Positions 8,871 through 20,932 of a stretch of DNA of 64,000 bases are shown here, piece after piece. Under the pieces are notes generated by a model that was given only the letters and a program-made list of their open reading frames with translations, was not told where the DNA came from and ran no database searches. Both the position numbers and the translations under genes were made by a program. Source of the stretch: Selaginella moellendorffii (taxonomy: Eukaryota > Streptophyta > Lycopodiopsida > Selaginellales > Selaginellaceae); NCBI RefSeq assembly GCF_000143415.4, contig NW_003314284.1:1572434-1636433 (forward strand), written 5' to 3'. Position 1 is the stretch's first letter; each line of letters begins with the position of its first letter.

Positions 8871-11800
8871 GGGAAGATCGACGTCCTCGTCGATGCATAC
8901 TCGAGTCTAGAATACCGCCAAGGAAACAACTCCAGAAAAAGTTCACGGTACTCACACTATGTGAGAAATGCACCAACTTAAATGAGTTAGGGGGCAACGT
9001 CTTTGTCTAACGCGGATGCGCTACCAGCTCAAACACCTTCCGGCCGTCGCCGATAAGGAAATGACCAACGGAGTCAGCCACCCTTGCTGCTCTGGGAGTC
9101 ACCCAGCTTACAAAAGTGTGATATGCCCTGCCCGCAAAGACATAGAGAGAGAAGCTAGAGGCCCCAACCCTCATGAGCAAAGAAACCAAACCCGTCGGTA
9201 AGGTTTAGATAGACTACTGTAAACAGGCAGTTAGAGTTGTTTACACGGTCACGCCCTTTCAACGGAATAAGGAACATCGACAGAGAGGCGGGTTATGTGA
9301 CCAGTCGACAATAGCTACCCCATGACTAGAGATTTCAACATACACACGAAGTGCCGAAGCCAGTCTGCCTATACTGGCCCAAACTCAAAGATCAATAGAT
9401 GGACAATATCAAAGTCATAAACAATGATATCTTAGAGTCTTAATTATCAGTGAGTATATCTTATATTAGAACACAAAAGTATTCCAAGTAAGTTATCATC
9501 CGATAAACTAGTATTATAGTATAGAAACCACCAAGATCATCATAATTGGGAAACATAGGAATCACCATCTAACAAAACGAGTCTCGCATGGACTAACGTC
9601 AATGCTAAAGAAGAAATCATGGTACAACCCACAATATCCTCCTCAACACATCTATAAGCTAAACTTCATAATGCAAAGCTAATGAAGAGCATGTTTGCAT
9701 CAATCCAAAAGCTAAGCATAACGAAGCTATGCTCGACAAGTGATCACCAAACGATCCTCCATGAATCCATCCATAGTAAGACGTAACTCACTTTATAACA
9801 AGCACAAGAAGAATCATCAATGATTGATATATAATATTCCAATAGCAATCACTAACTCTTCCTCTCGTAAAGCTAGTATAGTCCACGGCTAAATCACTTT
9901 TCAAAGAAAAGCCAAAGCCTAACCTCTACTAAATAATCTTGTCTAGAACACAACTAACTCAAACTTGTCACTCAGTTCATTTGAACGTCAATATAGTTGC
10001 TAACTAGCAAATGCATGAATGCTAATAACACAAAGCTATAGCCAAATCATCAACACTATCTTCATCGAGAACAATGAAACTCAATATCAATCCTAAGGAT
10101 AGATATATCATCTCACCTGAATCTCAACATCAATAATATCAATGACAAGGCATCACCTCAGTGCCACCAACACTAGAACAAAGCTAGAAGAAAGCACGAG
10201 TGTATCACCACTCAAAGCTCTCTAGCAACCAAGCTAACCAAAGTCGGAGATACTTTACTCAGTATCCGAGACCAATCTTTCAACAATACTCAGTCACAGA
10301 TAACACTTCCTCAAGGAGTGAATCACCACATCCAAGACTCCATGAAATCCAACACCACGAACTAAACGCAACCAAATGATATCGATAGAGGTAGAGTCGA
10401 CATGCCAACATGGAAAACCCATGTAAGTTTAACGACACGATCCTCCGCAACCCCATTCGGTAAAGCAAACCCATCACTGATAAATCTTCATCGAGTGAAG
10501 CAAGTGTCAACAATCCTTAACAAAGTCTACAAGCAATCACTAGTTGCCAAGCAACTAACCATCACTTCTTCAACTTGCTTTCATGAGACCCAAACACTAA
10601 ACTCACGTCATTTAGTCATACACTTGTCCAACATGAACATGATACCTTCGGTATGAGATAAAAGTTTATTGACAAGCATAAATTAAATGACCACTTGAAT
10701 CCAACTCAACTGCAATAAGCTCACTAATGCATTTAGCCATTAGCTCTGAGCATGCCTTGAAGAGGCTAGCTATACGTAATTAACACTTAGTCGAAACTAA
10801 AGTGAAGACCACGAGATGAACTCATATCGGTACACAACCTCCTCATAGACAAAGCTATAGTACGGGTACCAACATCTCAACTGCAAACAACTAAATTGGA
10901 CATCACTATCCTCAGCCAAGGCGCAAAGCCACCAAGACCAAATCAAGATCAGTGAGAGCTCACTACCCTCATAGAGTCTTAGCGAAATGCAAGGTGCAAC
11001 CTGCCACCAAGCACAACGTTACAAAAGAAAGGCACAAGGGTCACCTTTCTAGAAAAGCGCAACGGCCAATTTTCTACACTAACTCCAGACTCTATCCAAC
11101 TCAATTGCAATAGCCCCAAAAGTCAGCATTCCTTTCGGGCTGCATCATACAAACTACCTACTAATGTCTAAGCCAACCGAAGTCAACTCCAACCCTTTCA
11201 CTAGTTTGTACTGGCTTATAAAAACGGAATGGTTTTCGAGCAAAGTGACCAACAGATCAGCCATTGGAAAAGTCTAAGAAAATTTGTGGAAAATTTTCCA
11301 ATCCTAGAGAAAGAATGACTCTTAGTCTAGGAATGCAAACTTTCAAAACTCAACCAACTTCCTCCTACTAACAACTTCACATATATTCACCTTAACACAA
11401 ATTCTCGAGATCCATAGTATGCTTAAGCCTCAAACATCTCTTTTTGCCCATACTTTCGACATCCAACACCGATATCCGTAAAATGCAAATGGAACATCCA
11501 AGGTTTGATCACGAAGACCACATCTTCGGATATCCATATTGCACTAACACTCTTCTTCAACCACTTTCAAGATCCAATGTGAAGCCAAAACACTAACAAG
11601 AAAAATGACATGGAAAATCAAGCTCAAGGAAAATTCCTCACCACTCGAATCAACAATGCCATTTCCACTAACATAAGTGTTAGCAATATCAATGCCTCAA
11701 CTACACACCTTCTCCATCCAATAATATACTCCAAGTGCTAATGGAAAAACCGACAAGGCATAGCAAGTGAATGCTATAACCCTTTCCAACACCTTATGGG

Positions 11801-13057
11801 CCAACTCTCAAAGGAACAACATACCAACTTAAGCTTAGCATAATGGACCACTATCGAGAATCCCGTCAAAGCTATTACAATGCTACTACTTGCAAGTAGA
11901 CTAGCTTCACCATCAACCACTTTGGGGTTGATCATCATTTAACCAGGCAACTTTGTAAACACATTGCTCATTATCACATGGATATGATATAAAATCACAA
12001 TGACTTGATCATCAATCAAGCAACACTATGAGCAATGCTCATGTCATTACTTCAAAGGTTTATGTGAGTATCAAGTGCTAACTCGACTCAACAAAATGTA
12101 ACATAAATGCTACACTCCACTGATAGAGATTTACAACACCCAACACCACTAACTTTTGTTCACAACATAGACAAGCTCATGCCACTCGCTATCCGATCAA
12201 ACTCAAAACTTAACCCAACACCAAGCTACTCAAGGAGCAATAGCTAAGTTCCCCGGAAAAGAATTGAGCATTGCAACCCAAGTCTTCCCATAGCAAGCCT
12301 AGACAAAATGGTTTAGCGCTTTACTGCTATCCATCCCATGACTCACCATTTGTAAGACCATCATCTCCAAGATGCATCAAGGTAGGGACTCTTGATTGCA
12401 TAATATGAATATGAGCAATAAGTTAACACTTCGTTGCAAATCATCTCTCCAAGAGAAAATGATTTACGTGTTTGATCCTTCGTCCCTGATGACTCTCTTT
12501 TTGGTCTCATCTTTGACTAAACCTCAAACTTGCATTCGCACTGCCTTCAATCCAATCCAAGAAAAGTTTATGAGAGAGCACGACAATGACTACTTGAACC
12601 AATAGACTAATCCCTACAGTCTTGGTTGATTCACTTGTATTCATGCCTAGGAAGGATCCACTAGTGCCGTGCTAAATAGCTACGGACCAGCCTATTTGCT
12701 ACTCATAACAAACCCAGGGAAAGTTTGCTTTCACCTACGATACATGGAACAACTCATGGAACCACCGATAGGCTAACATTAATCCTGCCAACTCAAAGTG
12801 TAACCTCGAGTTGCTAATGTGCCTCACACACGAGCCCAAGCGTAAACTCGTGCTAACAAAGCATCTCAAATCCATCTTATGAGCCCAAGAGCAAGCTCAC
12901 ATCATAAGGTACAACAAGGTAACCAAATCCATACTCAAGGAACAAATGTGAACCCTTTGCACCAAACGTGTACCCACTCGGATCATCGTTTTCATCTCTG
13001 CATATGCAACAAGACTAGTTACCCAATCTCATTGAATAGTACTCGCTGAGACTCATC
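8871..13057 (-). other. non-coding internal region of element A
   Basis: About 4.2 kb without a frame longer than about 80 codons and without retroviral protein motifs on either strand. It is collinear with 46325-52105 (plus strand) over most of its length, for example 11100-10760 against 48240-48490 and 10270-10140 against 49020-49130. Because both copies lack coding sequence in the same places, the absence of genes is probably ancestral and not decay of this copy. Confidence 0.75.
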
Positions 13058-13069
13058 CTCTGATACCAA
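13058..13069 (-). other. primer binding site of element A
   Basis: The minus strand reads TGGTATCAGAGG two bases after the LTR end, complementary to the 3' end of initiator methionyl-tRNA as in most plant LTR elements. Confidence 0.85.
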
Positions 13070-13070
13070 A

Positions 13071-14171
13071 TGTAGCGCACGTGGTTTTGACCCTTTATCA
13101 TATGGTGATTTACCATAGGATAACACCAGTGGAACCTAAACCCTCTTTGTGCCACGTGACAGATGCCACGTGTCACATGCCACGTGTCCATAGGAACCTG
13201 AGGTTCAGGGCCTTGGGCCACTGAACGAAGGAACGGTGCCAAACTCCCAAGCATGGAGCCAAGGAGTGATGGAACCGAACCACAGAGCAACTCCCGAGCT
13301 TAAAGCCCAAGGAACGAAGGGACAGGAGCCCGGAGCAACTTGGAACAGTCCTAGAGTAACCAACATTCCAATGCCAGGACCAGCACACAAAACAGAGCCA
13401 AACGGAGTCTAGCGCTATTTCGGCATACCGGTGGCCTAACGCGAGAACATGGGTACTCCACCAGCTAGCATGGAATGGAACTTGGGCTTAGACCCAAACC
13501 AGACGTAGAACAAGGACAGGCACACAAGCGAGAGCTAGACTATGCCTCAGGTTGGTCGGCCATGCCCAACTTACCCACTATCCCTACTATACATTTGGAA
13601 CCCCCTACAGCCCCCCCATTTCACCCCAAGCCTCCCTTAGTATCAGGAGTTAGTCTCTGGGACAAGCTCGAAATTTACTAAATATGGAATGTCCCTAGAT
13701 TGTGAATTTGGACATGGGACGAACACCATTATGTTCAGACCGATCTCTACATTCCATAGATATGCCAATGAGCAAATCTGAACACTTTCCATAAATAGCA
13801 TTTGGGACCGAAATGAAACTAATACAAAGGGCATGATAGCGAGGGTGTTTGGCAGACACGGTAAGCTATCATTTAGCAATATTGAGGGACCAATCTCAAT
13901 ATCACAGGGGTTCCCAACACTAGCAAGTGCAAGTCAACGAATGAGTTTCTCTAACCAAGTCAAGTATGCTTGACAAATAGCACGTAGGAATTCCGTCCTT
14001 ATGCCCATCTGGTCAAATGCACACACGAAGACCAATTTCTCAACTAGCTTAGGCGGAGACTGATAACGGGCCTAGCAATATCGACCTCCTGCCATCGTGG
14101 CAGTAAGGTAAGAGTGTCCGTAAGGACTAGCCGACAGGTAACTTTCGATACCTGAAGTCACATTCGCGACA
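13071..14171 (-). repeat. family A LTR, right (5' LTR of element)
   Basis: 1101 bp, same ends as the left LTR. It keeps the hairpin at 13095-13123 with one mismatch and three CACGTG units at 13151-13188. It lacks a short stretch present on the left around the C-tract. Confidence 0.92.
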
Positions 14172-14649
14172 GATACGACATTTAAATTCATGTCAAGGTG
14201 CTCTCCATGTGCTTGAAAAAACTTTAGGAGGATGTAACGAGAAGGATTCCAAGCTAATGGCATTACTTGCATGTGCTTTTTGATGGCTTACAATCACTGG
14301 ACATCGAGTGACTAGGAGTGGAAGAATTGGTGACAAAATAAATGGAAAGTGTGTAAACCTTATTGTTTTAGTCATTTTCTTGCAAAAGAATTTTGAACTA
14401 GAGAGGATAAATGTTGGTGATTTAGTGTTCTACATTCTTTTTCAAGTGTTTTAGGTTTTCATTGTGATGAAGCAAGAGTAGTTACAACATTTTACAAAAT
14501 TCAAATAAGATCTAGAAGATGATAGTGGTTGAATTTTCATATTTATAGGAATTTGTTGTAGGACTCGGAGCATTGCTTCCTGGCAGACATTTTGAATGAG
14601 TCATGTGTTAAATGTTCATCACAATAGTGAAATAGATTGTGCTCCCTAT

Positions 14650-14800
14650 TTCTAACTAAGAAAAAAATTATATAAGAGACCACTAAATCTCATTACCAAG
14701 AGAATCACAATAAATCATTGTTCTATTGTTTTATTTTTTAAAGATGTATTGTTCTATTCCAAAGTATGTACAACTACATCTTCTCAAATTGAAATGTTCT
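14650..14800 (+). repeat. dispersed repeat R, copy 2
   Basis: Matches the second half of 2085-2440: ATCATTGTTCTATTGTTTTA, then CAAAGTATGTAC. Confidence 0.5.
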
Positions 14801-15939
14801 CTACTTCTCCCAGTGGAGTTGGGTCCCTATTAATGTGTGTGTCCATGAGCCCAGTGTTAGAGTTGGCAGTTGGATAGTGGAGGCTTTACCACAATCACCT
14901 GCAAGTAGAGGTGTAATTGGCAGCTTCATTCTCATTCACTGTGCAGGCAGGTTCCCACAGTCTTAGAAGGATGCCCTTCATAGCATGACTCAGTAGCGAG
15001 AATGTCTTGGTAATTGTTACCAAAGGTGGCCAGCACTAAGTGAGTAGGTTGTTATTGGTGACATGGTATGTGATGTACTACTAGAGCCATCATATTGGCT
15101 CTTGCAATGAATAGAGCTGGCTGCTTGGAAATGCACACTCTAGGTGAGGGATGTGAAGCCAATGCTGGTGGTGTAGGCACCAAAGAAAAGGCCAAACAAC
15201 TGCCTGTTGCTGATGTCATTAGCCTCTGCCCACCACTGTTTGTTTTACATGGCTTCTAGCTCACAGCTAGGAAGGGACATTAAAGTTCTACTGTGCTTTG
15301 CTAAAAGACACCAGGTTAGTATGTTAACAACATAGGCCTTACCTCCAAAGTTGGGCACCACCATCTTCTAACTCACAAAGCCCAACTTAACATACACACT
15401 GACAGTAAAGTTGCATGACTCCCTTTTACATGCTTTGTTTTTCCATCCCAAGCCAAGGAATAAATAAGCCTTTATTGCACCATAGGATGTCATGAATTAT
15501 TATTGTAATTTCTTTGTACTATACCATGTACTTTGATAAGACAATCCTAAGAAGACCTCATTTTGGTAATTTTTGAAGGAAATGAGCATATTTCCATCGC
15601 ATCACTCCACCAAGCAAGATAACAGTAATACAATTACTCATTAGCATTTAGACCCCAGATCTGTTGGGCAAACAAACATAAATTTTGAATGAGCGGCGGC
15701 AACAATGAATTCCTGAAATACCATTATACTCTTTCTTTCAGTTTTGAAGTTATGCTTAATCAACTTAGTCGCAAAGACTCATGGCAAAGCTCATTATCAT
15801 TGGATAAATTGCTAGAAGACTTGCTAGCAGTGGGGAGGATGTAAGGAGAGAAGTAATGGCAACACTACTATATTTCCTCCTTTTCCCCTCTTCCTTTTTT
15901 TTTTTTTTTTTTTGTGATAAACTATGGCCTATCAGCCTT

Positions 15940-16180
15940 AGAAAAGGACAATCCCAAGATCTTTGCCAGTAATTCTTCCCCTCTTTTATATGGCAAGAGT
16001 GGATGCAAGTTCTTAGCATTTGAATCATGCACCTACAAAGTTATTATGACTAACTTGTAACATCAAAAGTTGTAAATGACTATTAACACTTTTTTAGACA
16101 TGGCTATCTCTTTTACTTTTTTCAGACTTACATGTTGTTCTACTCTAAAGTATATATAACAACATATTTTCATCTTTACT
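15940..16180 (+). repeat. dispersed repeat R, copy 3
   Basis: Matches the first half of 2085-2440: AAAAGGACAATCCCAAGATC, ATGCAAGTTCTTAG and TGTAAATGACTATT follow in the same order and spacing, and a final CTAAAGTATATATAAC matches the second half. Confidence 0.55.
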
Positions 16181-17117
16181 TTTCCCAGCGGTGCTGGGAG
16201 CCCTGCTAGTAGGAACTTAATTCAATTTTGAGTGAGGCAAGAATATTTTCAAAGAATATTCAATACGGTAAAAGAGTGACTGAAGGGTAGGATCCTAATA
16301 TCTTCTTGGCATGACTCCATAAACCTTTTAAACAAGAAAAACACAGCAAACAATGTCATAAGAATGATGAATGACTTGAATCCCAGGAGAGACCCTCCCT
16401 CTTCAAACTGATCACTCCTTTATTTTCGATTGAATATTTGAACTCTGTTTCGTTTTGTTCCTGAACCAAATATCCCTCAGCGACTAAAGCTTCCTGGTCT
16501 CCTGGATTGGCTCTCTGGCTAGCCTAGCATGAACTCTCCTCTCTGTTTTTCTGTTCTTAAATTTTCTTGGTCCATTGTCTCTCACTTTGATTCTATCCAT
16601 AGGTGACAGAATGTCAGTCAGTCCAATACTTTATCAAACTTTATAAGCTCTGCAGTGTTAAAAAACCATGTTCCAAACAAGCTTCAAGAAGTAACTGTCA
16701 ACGCATTGATGCGGGCCTTGACACCTTGCTAAGGAGGATAACACGGTTGAAAAGATCAAAGATTCAGGTGAAATCTGAACTAGGAATATGAACCCATAGC
16801 AGTCTGTTTCGGTCGCTATCACCTTGATGCCATCAGCAAGAGTGCCAACCCGATCTTTTTGATTTCATATCTCCAAACAATCACCATGCTACCTTGACGA
16901 AAGTGCTCTTCCCACTCGGAAAAGGTCTCAAAAAACAACAAAGAACCTGGCTGACCGAGAACAAGAGTCATGGAACCTCGTCCTTGAGAACCTTGATCTT
17001 GCTGGATTTCTTCTAGGAACGAGCCAGCTTAATACAAACTCCTGGGAGATCCTGACCCTGGAAGAGGAGGGACCCTCTTCACTCCTTTTGATTGAATTTA
17101 GGGCTATATATATATAT

Positions 17118-17240
17118 ATATAAGCCGATTCTATCGTCATGATCGCAACCTGGACAACGCGAGGGCAATCCTCGCCAGGATGCCGCAGCACGACCCAATT
17201 CTAGGCACTTCAGAGTATGTAGACGTTTACACCAGACATT
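17118..17240 (+). pseudogene. PPR motif relic
   Basis: One frame reads NLDNARAILARMPQHDPI followed by a stop at about 17260. This is the second helix and linker of an S-type PPR repeat, as in the intact PPR genes of this window. Only one motif is left. Confidence 0.5.
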
Positions 17241-17474
17241 GCAACACTGTTGACAGCTGAAATGAACTTGTACTTGATCTTGGACGATGCAAAATTGATG
17301 AGGTACTGGCAGTCAGCGGCTTTGGGTGAGGTGTAACAGCATCCACGAGATGCCGTGAGATTGTGCTCCAGTAGCTATTGCTTCTCCCAAATTCCTCCCC
17401 TCGAGCGCACTACACCAGCTTTTCCAGTTCCATATCTGCGGCGCAAGCTGCCAAAGCATACGAGAAACTCCACC

Positions 17475-17736
17475 AAGCCACCCGTAATAAGTGTCTGCTA
17501 CCCAAACCTTGCCTCGTCTGTCAGCTTTGCTGCCATCACCTTATCGTCTCCTTGATGCTCATGAACCTCAAGCTCCATCACGTCCAACTGGCTAGCTTCC
17601 TCCTCCCAGAGCGTAGTCAAGGCGTCGAACTCGTCACTATCCCAAGGATACATGAAGACTGTCTGAGCATTCTTCACGTTCTGGGGATTTGGAGATGTTG
17701 CAACCAGTACCTTCCGGCCGCGGACGTCAATAAACC
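17475..17736 (-). pseudogene. Crinkler-like NTPase fragment
   Basis: Directly behind the kinase gene and on the same strand, an open stretch of about 85 codons (about 17729-17475) reads RKVLVATSPNPQNVKNAQ, then VFMYPWDSDEFDALTTLWEE, then an acidic tail to a TAG. The vaTSPNP step followed by a short hydrophobic-YPW-acidic segment resembles the region after Walker B in Crinkler-family ATPases of oomycetes, fungi and basal plants, as recalled from family descriptions. It is one frame off from the end of the kinase ORF, so it is either a spliced terminal exon whose junction could not be placed or a broken neighbour copy. It has no Walker motifs itself. Confidence 0.45.
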
Positions 17737-19429
17737 CTAATTTTTGCAGAAAGTAGTGTTCTTCAAGTAATGCAGCGCTTCCTGAGCACTCCGGAACCCG
17801 TGCCGTAAAAGCCTAGCCCGAAACTCCTTGGCCTCGGGTGACAGATCAGAAAAGCTCTCCATAAGCCTTCCAACAAGATAGAGATCCGAGGACCGCGTGT
17901 AGAGGCCGTCAACCAATGTGTTCTCGTCCCAGGCGCGAAGCCAGCAGCAGCTCGGCTTACAGTCTGTCTTCCACACCGTCTCAAGATCGATGAGCATCCA
18001 ACCCTCATTACTAGCCGGACACTGGAGGACGTTTTTCCATCTGATGTCCCTGTGAACCAAGCCCGCCTGGTGCAACGCATGCAGCCCGTGAAGCACGTCC
18101 TGCATGGCCGGCCACAAGTCATCTTTACGAGAAATTATGCGCTCGTATCCCACCGAATGAATGACCACACTGTATCGCTCACCCCTGACTTTGACGTCGC
18201 CGGACACCAGCCCCACAGCGCCAAGCCCGTATGCTCGCGTCACCAAAGCCGTCGTAGTGAATCCTTCCGCAACATGCTGCGACCAGGAACGAACCTCCTT
18301 GATCACCTTGGGATAGACGATCCGCAGAGTCCTGGCTATCTGGCCGAGGGAGCCGTAAGAGGCGGGAGGAAGCACGTTGAATGGCCTCGGCAGAGAATTC
18401 ATCTTGCTGTAGAAGTCTGAGATTGTCAAGGCAATCCGGAGGAAGTTGACGGAGAGTCGCAAGCATGTTGCCTTGTCCCCGAGTGACACCATGTTTAAGC
18501 GCCCAAACAGATCATCTGGTGCATGTTGCCCATGTCTCACAGCCCATCCTGCCATCTCCGGACCTGCTAGTGCTACCCCAAGCATCCACTGGACGGGTCC
18601 ATAGTACTGCGGTGGAAGCACGCCAAGTTTCTTTGTCAGGTCCTGGAACGCCTCTTCCAGAGTTGCCCGTTTCTCCTCAAACTTGACGCAGAGCCTGTTC
18701 GAGATCCAAAGCAGCAAATCCGGACGGGCGTCTGCGGTTGAAGCACCAGAGAGCTCGGTGACACTCCGGTTGAGCTGAACGCTGGTGATCTCCGACAGAT
18801 ACAGCAGCTCCATCCACAAGTTGCAAAATGCCGAGTCCCAGAAACTTTGATTCTCGGACATGCAAAACGCCACCCTCGAGTTCATGAAGGTGGTGACGCA
18901 AGCGGAGATCCTCTCGGCGGGGTACTGGCTGGTTGGAATGAACTGAGTGGCACAGCTCGGATCCAGAGTTGCGTATGTAGCAGGACCAACAGGAAGCGGC
19001 AAAGGCAGTGGCTCCTCCAACGCTCTCCGCAAGTCGGCAACTCCTAGGACAGCAAACGGAAATGGGCGTAACACAGTGCGAGCCCATTCCTTGCTGTTAT
19101 CACAAGCATCTGCGTGAAATGCATGAGAAGAGTAGCATGCCAGACAAAATCAAACCTGCGAAGAGCGCCTTGCGGAGATGGAGCTCGAATGCTGGGGGAA
19201 GCGGTGACGCAGGATCTGGCATAGGAATTTCCATCCATCCCTTGGAGGTAAGGACCGCGTCCACTGTGAGAGCCGTCTTGAGCCAGCTTGCAAGCTCGGC
19301 CGAATCCTCGATGTCGAATAGCACGGCCCGGAATGCTACCTTAGAACGAAGATCGTCCACATTCCTACCACGCTCCTCCGCCGGATGCACGTACACAAGG
19401 CGCACGGGAATCGGAAACACATCGTCCAT
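17737..19429 (-). CDS. Crinkler-like nuclease-fold plus divergent kinase protein
   Basis: Two exons join in frame: 19429-19156 and 19109-17737, with a 46-bp GT-AG intron, giving about 548 residues. The ATG at 19429 is the only good start. About residues 100-280 contain RPDLLLW (220-226) and, 13 residues on, FEEK, the spacing of a PD-(D/E)xK nuclease-like core. Residues about 350-540 are a protein-kinase fold with LVHRDIRWKNVL (catalytic loop, about 442-453) and LIDLE in place of DFG. This pairing is known in Crinkler (CR) effectors, where the kinase follows a restriction-nuclease-like domain. The first 90 residues have no recognised domain and no LxLFLAK motif. The DLE metal-binding motif is divergent, so activity is uncertain. 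Substrate unknown. Confidence 0.65.
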
Positions 19430-19542
19430 TGCCTAGAACCCTAACCCTATAAGCTCTCCTTTCCCTCCATTGACTTTAAACCTTAACGATGTTTTAGTCT
19501 TTTAGGGTTCTTAGTTATTTCAGGGTTTTTTCTATCGACTCT

Positions 19543-20868
19543 ATGGCTGTAACTGTGGAGGTGAAGGAGCTCTGCTTCACGTACCCGGGGATCGATGGAA
19601 ATGCCGCACCAGGAGCAAAGCCGCTTGTCCAGGGATTTTCCCTCACGCTGCGAGCCGGGGATCGATGCTTGCTCATCGGCGCCAATGGGGCAGGTATCGC
19701 ATTCTTCTTCGTTTTTTCGGCCAAGAATCACGAAATATCGTGAGGGATTCGGCAGGGAAGACTACTGTGCTCAAGATTATCGGTGGCAAGCACTTCGTGC
19801 ATCCGGATATGGTGCGCGTCCTCGGCAAATCGGCCTTCCACGATACCTCCATCACTTGCTCTGGCGATCTATCGTACCTTGGCGGGGAGGTATGATAGAT
19901 ACCTTTTTTTTCTCCTTTCTTCTCGGAGAGTTTTGAGAATTCTTTGTTGGCCAGTAGTGGAGGCGAGATGTCGCGTTTGCGGGATTCGATGTACCAATCC
20001 AAATGGACATCTCCGCGGGAAAGATGATTCTGGGAGTAGCTGGTACCGACGAAGAGCGTCGAAAGAAGTTGATTCAGGTGATCATTCGAGTGTCTTCTTT
20101 TCCTGGAACTTGTTTTTTTCTCTCTGTGCATCGTTTGTACAGGTTCTCGACATTGATCTTAACTGGAGAATGCACAAGGTCTCTGATGGCCAGCGAAGAC
20201 GTGTCCAGATTTGCATGGGTCTCCTGAAACCATTCAAGGCAAGTAACCCACTTCAAAGATGTTTCAAGCTTCTTCTGTTTCTTTTCCTTTGTTTCAGGTG
20301 TTATTGCTAGATGAGATCACCGTCGACCTGGACGTGCTCGCGCGATCAGACCTTCTCGCGTTTCTCAAGTCCGAGTGCCTGGACCGTGGAGCAACTATCA
20401 TCTACGCAACTCATATCTTCGACGGGCTTGAGTCATGGCCTTCTCATATTGTAAGCTCTTTGATCTTCATCTTTGTGCATCTCATTCCATTCAGGCTTAT
20501 CTGGCAAGCGGTAGACTCCAGATCATGAAACCTCTCCACGAGATTCCAGAGCTCAAGGAGTTATCTCTCATGGTATGGAAAGCTTGCATAGCAAAACTTC
20601 CATTATTACTAACTCAATGGAGCCTCGACAGAGAACGGTTGAGAAATGGTTGCGGAAGGAGACTAACGAGCAGAGAAAGGCCAGAAAGCTCAGGCTAGAA
20701 CAAGGGCTGCCAGAATTTGAGGACCGGATCGAAGGTAGCCGTGTCATTGGCGGAAGAGAAAAGGCGTTACCACTGAACAACGGATGGATCGAAGGCAGGA
20801 TGACGTCCAGCCTTGCAGGACAGGAGGATCCTTTCAACCTTAGCTCCAACCGAGTTCTTCGACTGTGA
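19543..20868 (+). CDS. soluble ABC ATPase, ABCI19/20/21 (CAF16-like) type
   Basis: Seven exons (19543-19693, 19756-19889, 19958-20077, 20143-20238, 20298-20450, 20495-20572, 20632-20868) give about 322 residues, the usual length. Walker A GANGAGKTT is split by the first intron; the signature is [11 protein letters not shown], Walker [13 protein letters not shown], the H-loop ATHIFDG. It has one nucleotide-binding domain and no membrane segments, as in the plant ABCI19/20/21 group and yeast CAF16, which act in the cytosol or with transcription complexes. Acceptor for exon 3 must be the TAG at 19957, because the CAG four bases earlier would start the exon with a stop. Intron 4 starts GCAAGT and is a GC-AG intron. 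All other introns are 44-68 bp GT-AG. It lies divergently 113 bp from the kinase gene. Confidence 0.92.
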
Positions 20869-20932
20869 TGGTAACTTCCAGTAGTTCCAGCAGCGACAAA
20901 TAAGCTCAGCGTGTTTTTACGCAATCTTTTTC

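Larger units (their letters stand above)
7699..14176 (-). mobile_element. LTR retroelement A, non-coding (LARD-like), with TSD
   Basis: A complete LTR element lies between identical GATAC target duplications (7699-7703 and 14172-14176). Long direct repeats 7704-8857 and 13071-14171 start and end TG...CA. Next to the right LTR the minus strand reads TGGTATCAGAG, the primer site for initiator tRNA-Met; next to the left LTR it reads AAGGGGGGGAGAG, a polypurine tract. It is therefore on the minus strand. The internal 4.2 kb contains no gag, protease, reverse transcriptase or integrase and no long frame, while a second copy at 45.8-52.1 kb is collinear with it. This fits a large retrotransposon derivative moved by enzymes from another element. 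Confidence 0.9.
14177..17115. other. repeat fragments, no secure gene
   Basis: Two pieces of dispersed repeat R lie at 14650-14800 and 15940-16180. A poly-T run is at 15896-15914 and a (TA)n run at 17104-17121. A 62-codon frame at 16603-16791 (rich in Lys, Arg and Cys) and other small frames have no recognisable domain. Nothing else can be supported. Confidence 0.4.

Noticed and set aside
8871-13057. Hidden gag-pol in element A
   Set aside because: Looked on both strands for zinc knuckle, DTG protease, YVDD/FVDD, RNase H and HHCC/DDE motifs and found none; the collinear copy B lacks them too.
18052-18420. Plus-strand frames of about 70-140 codons opposite the kinase gene
   Set aside because: Shadows of a GC-rich coding exon on the minus strand; no domains and no splice sites.
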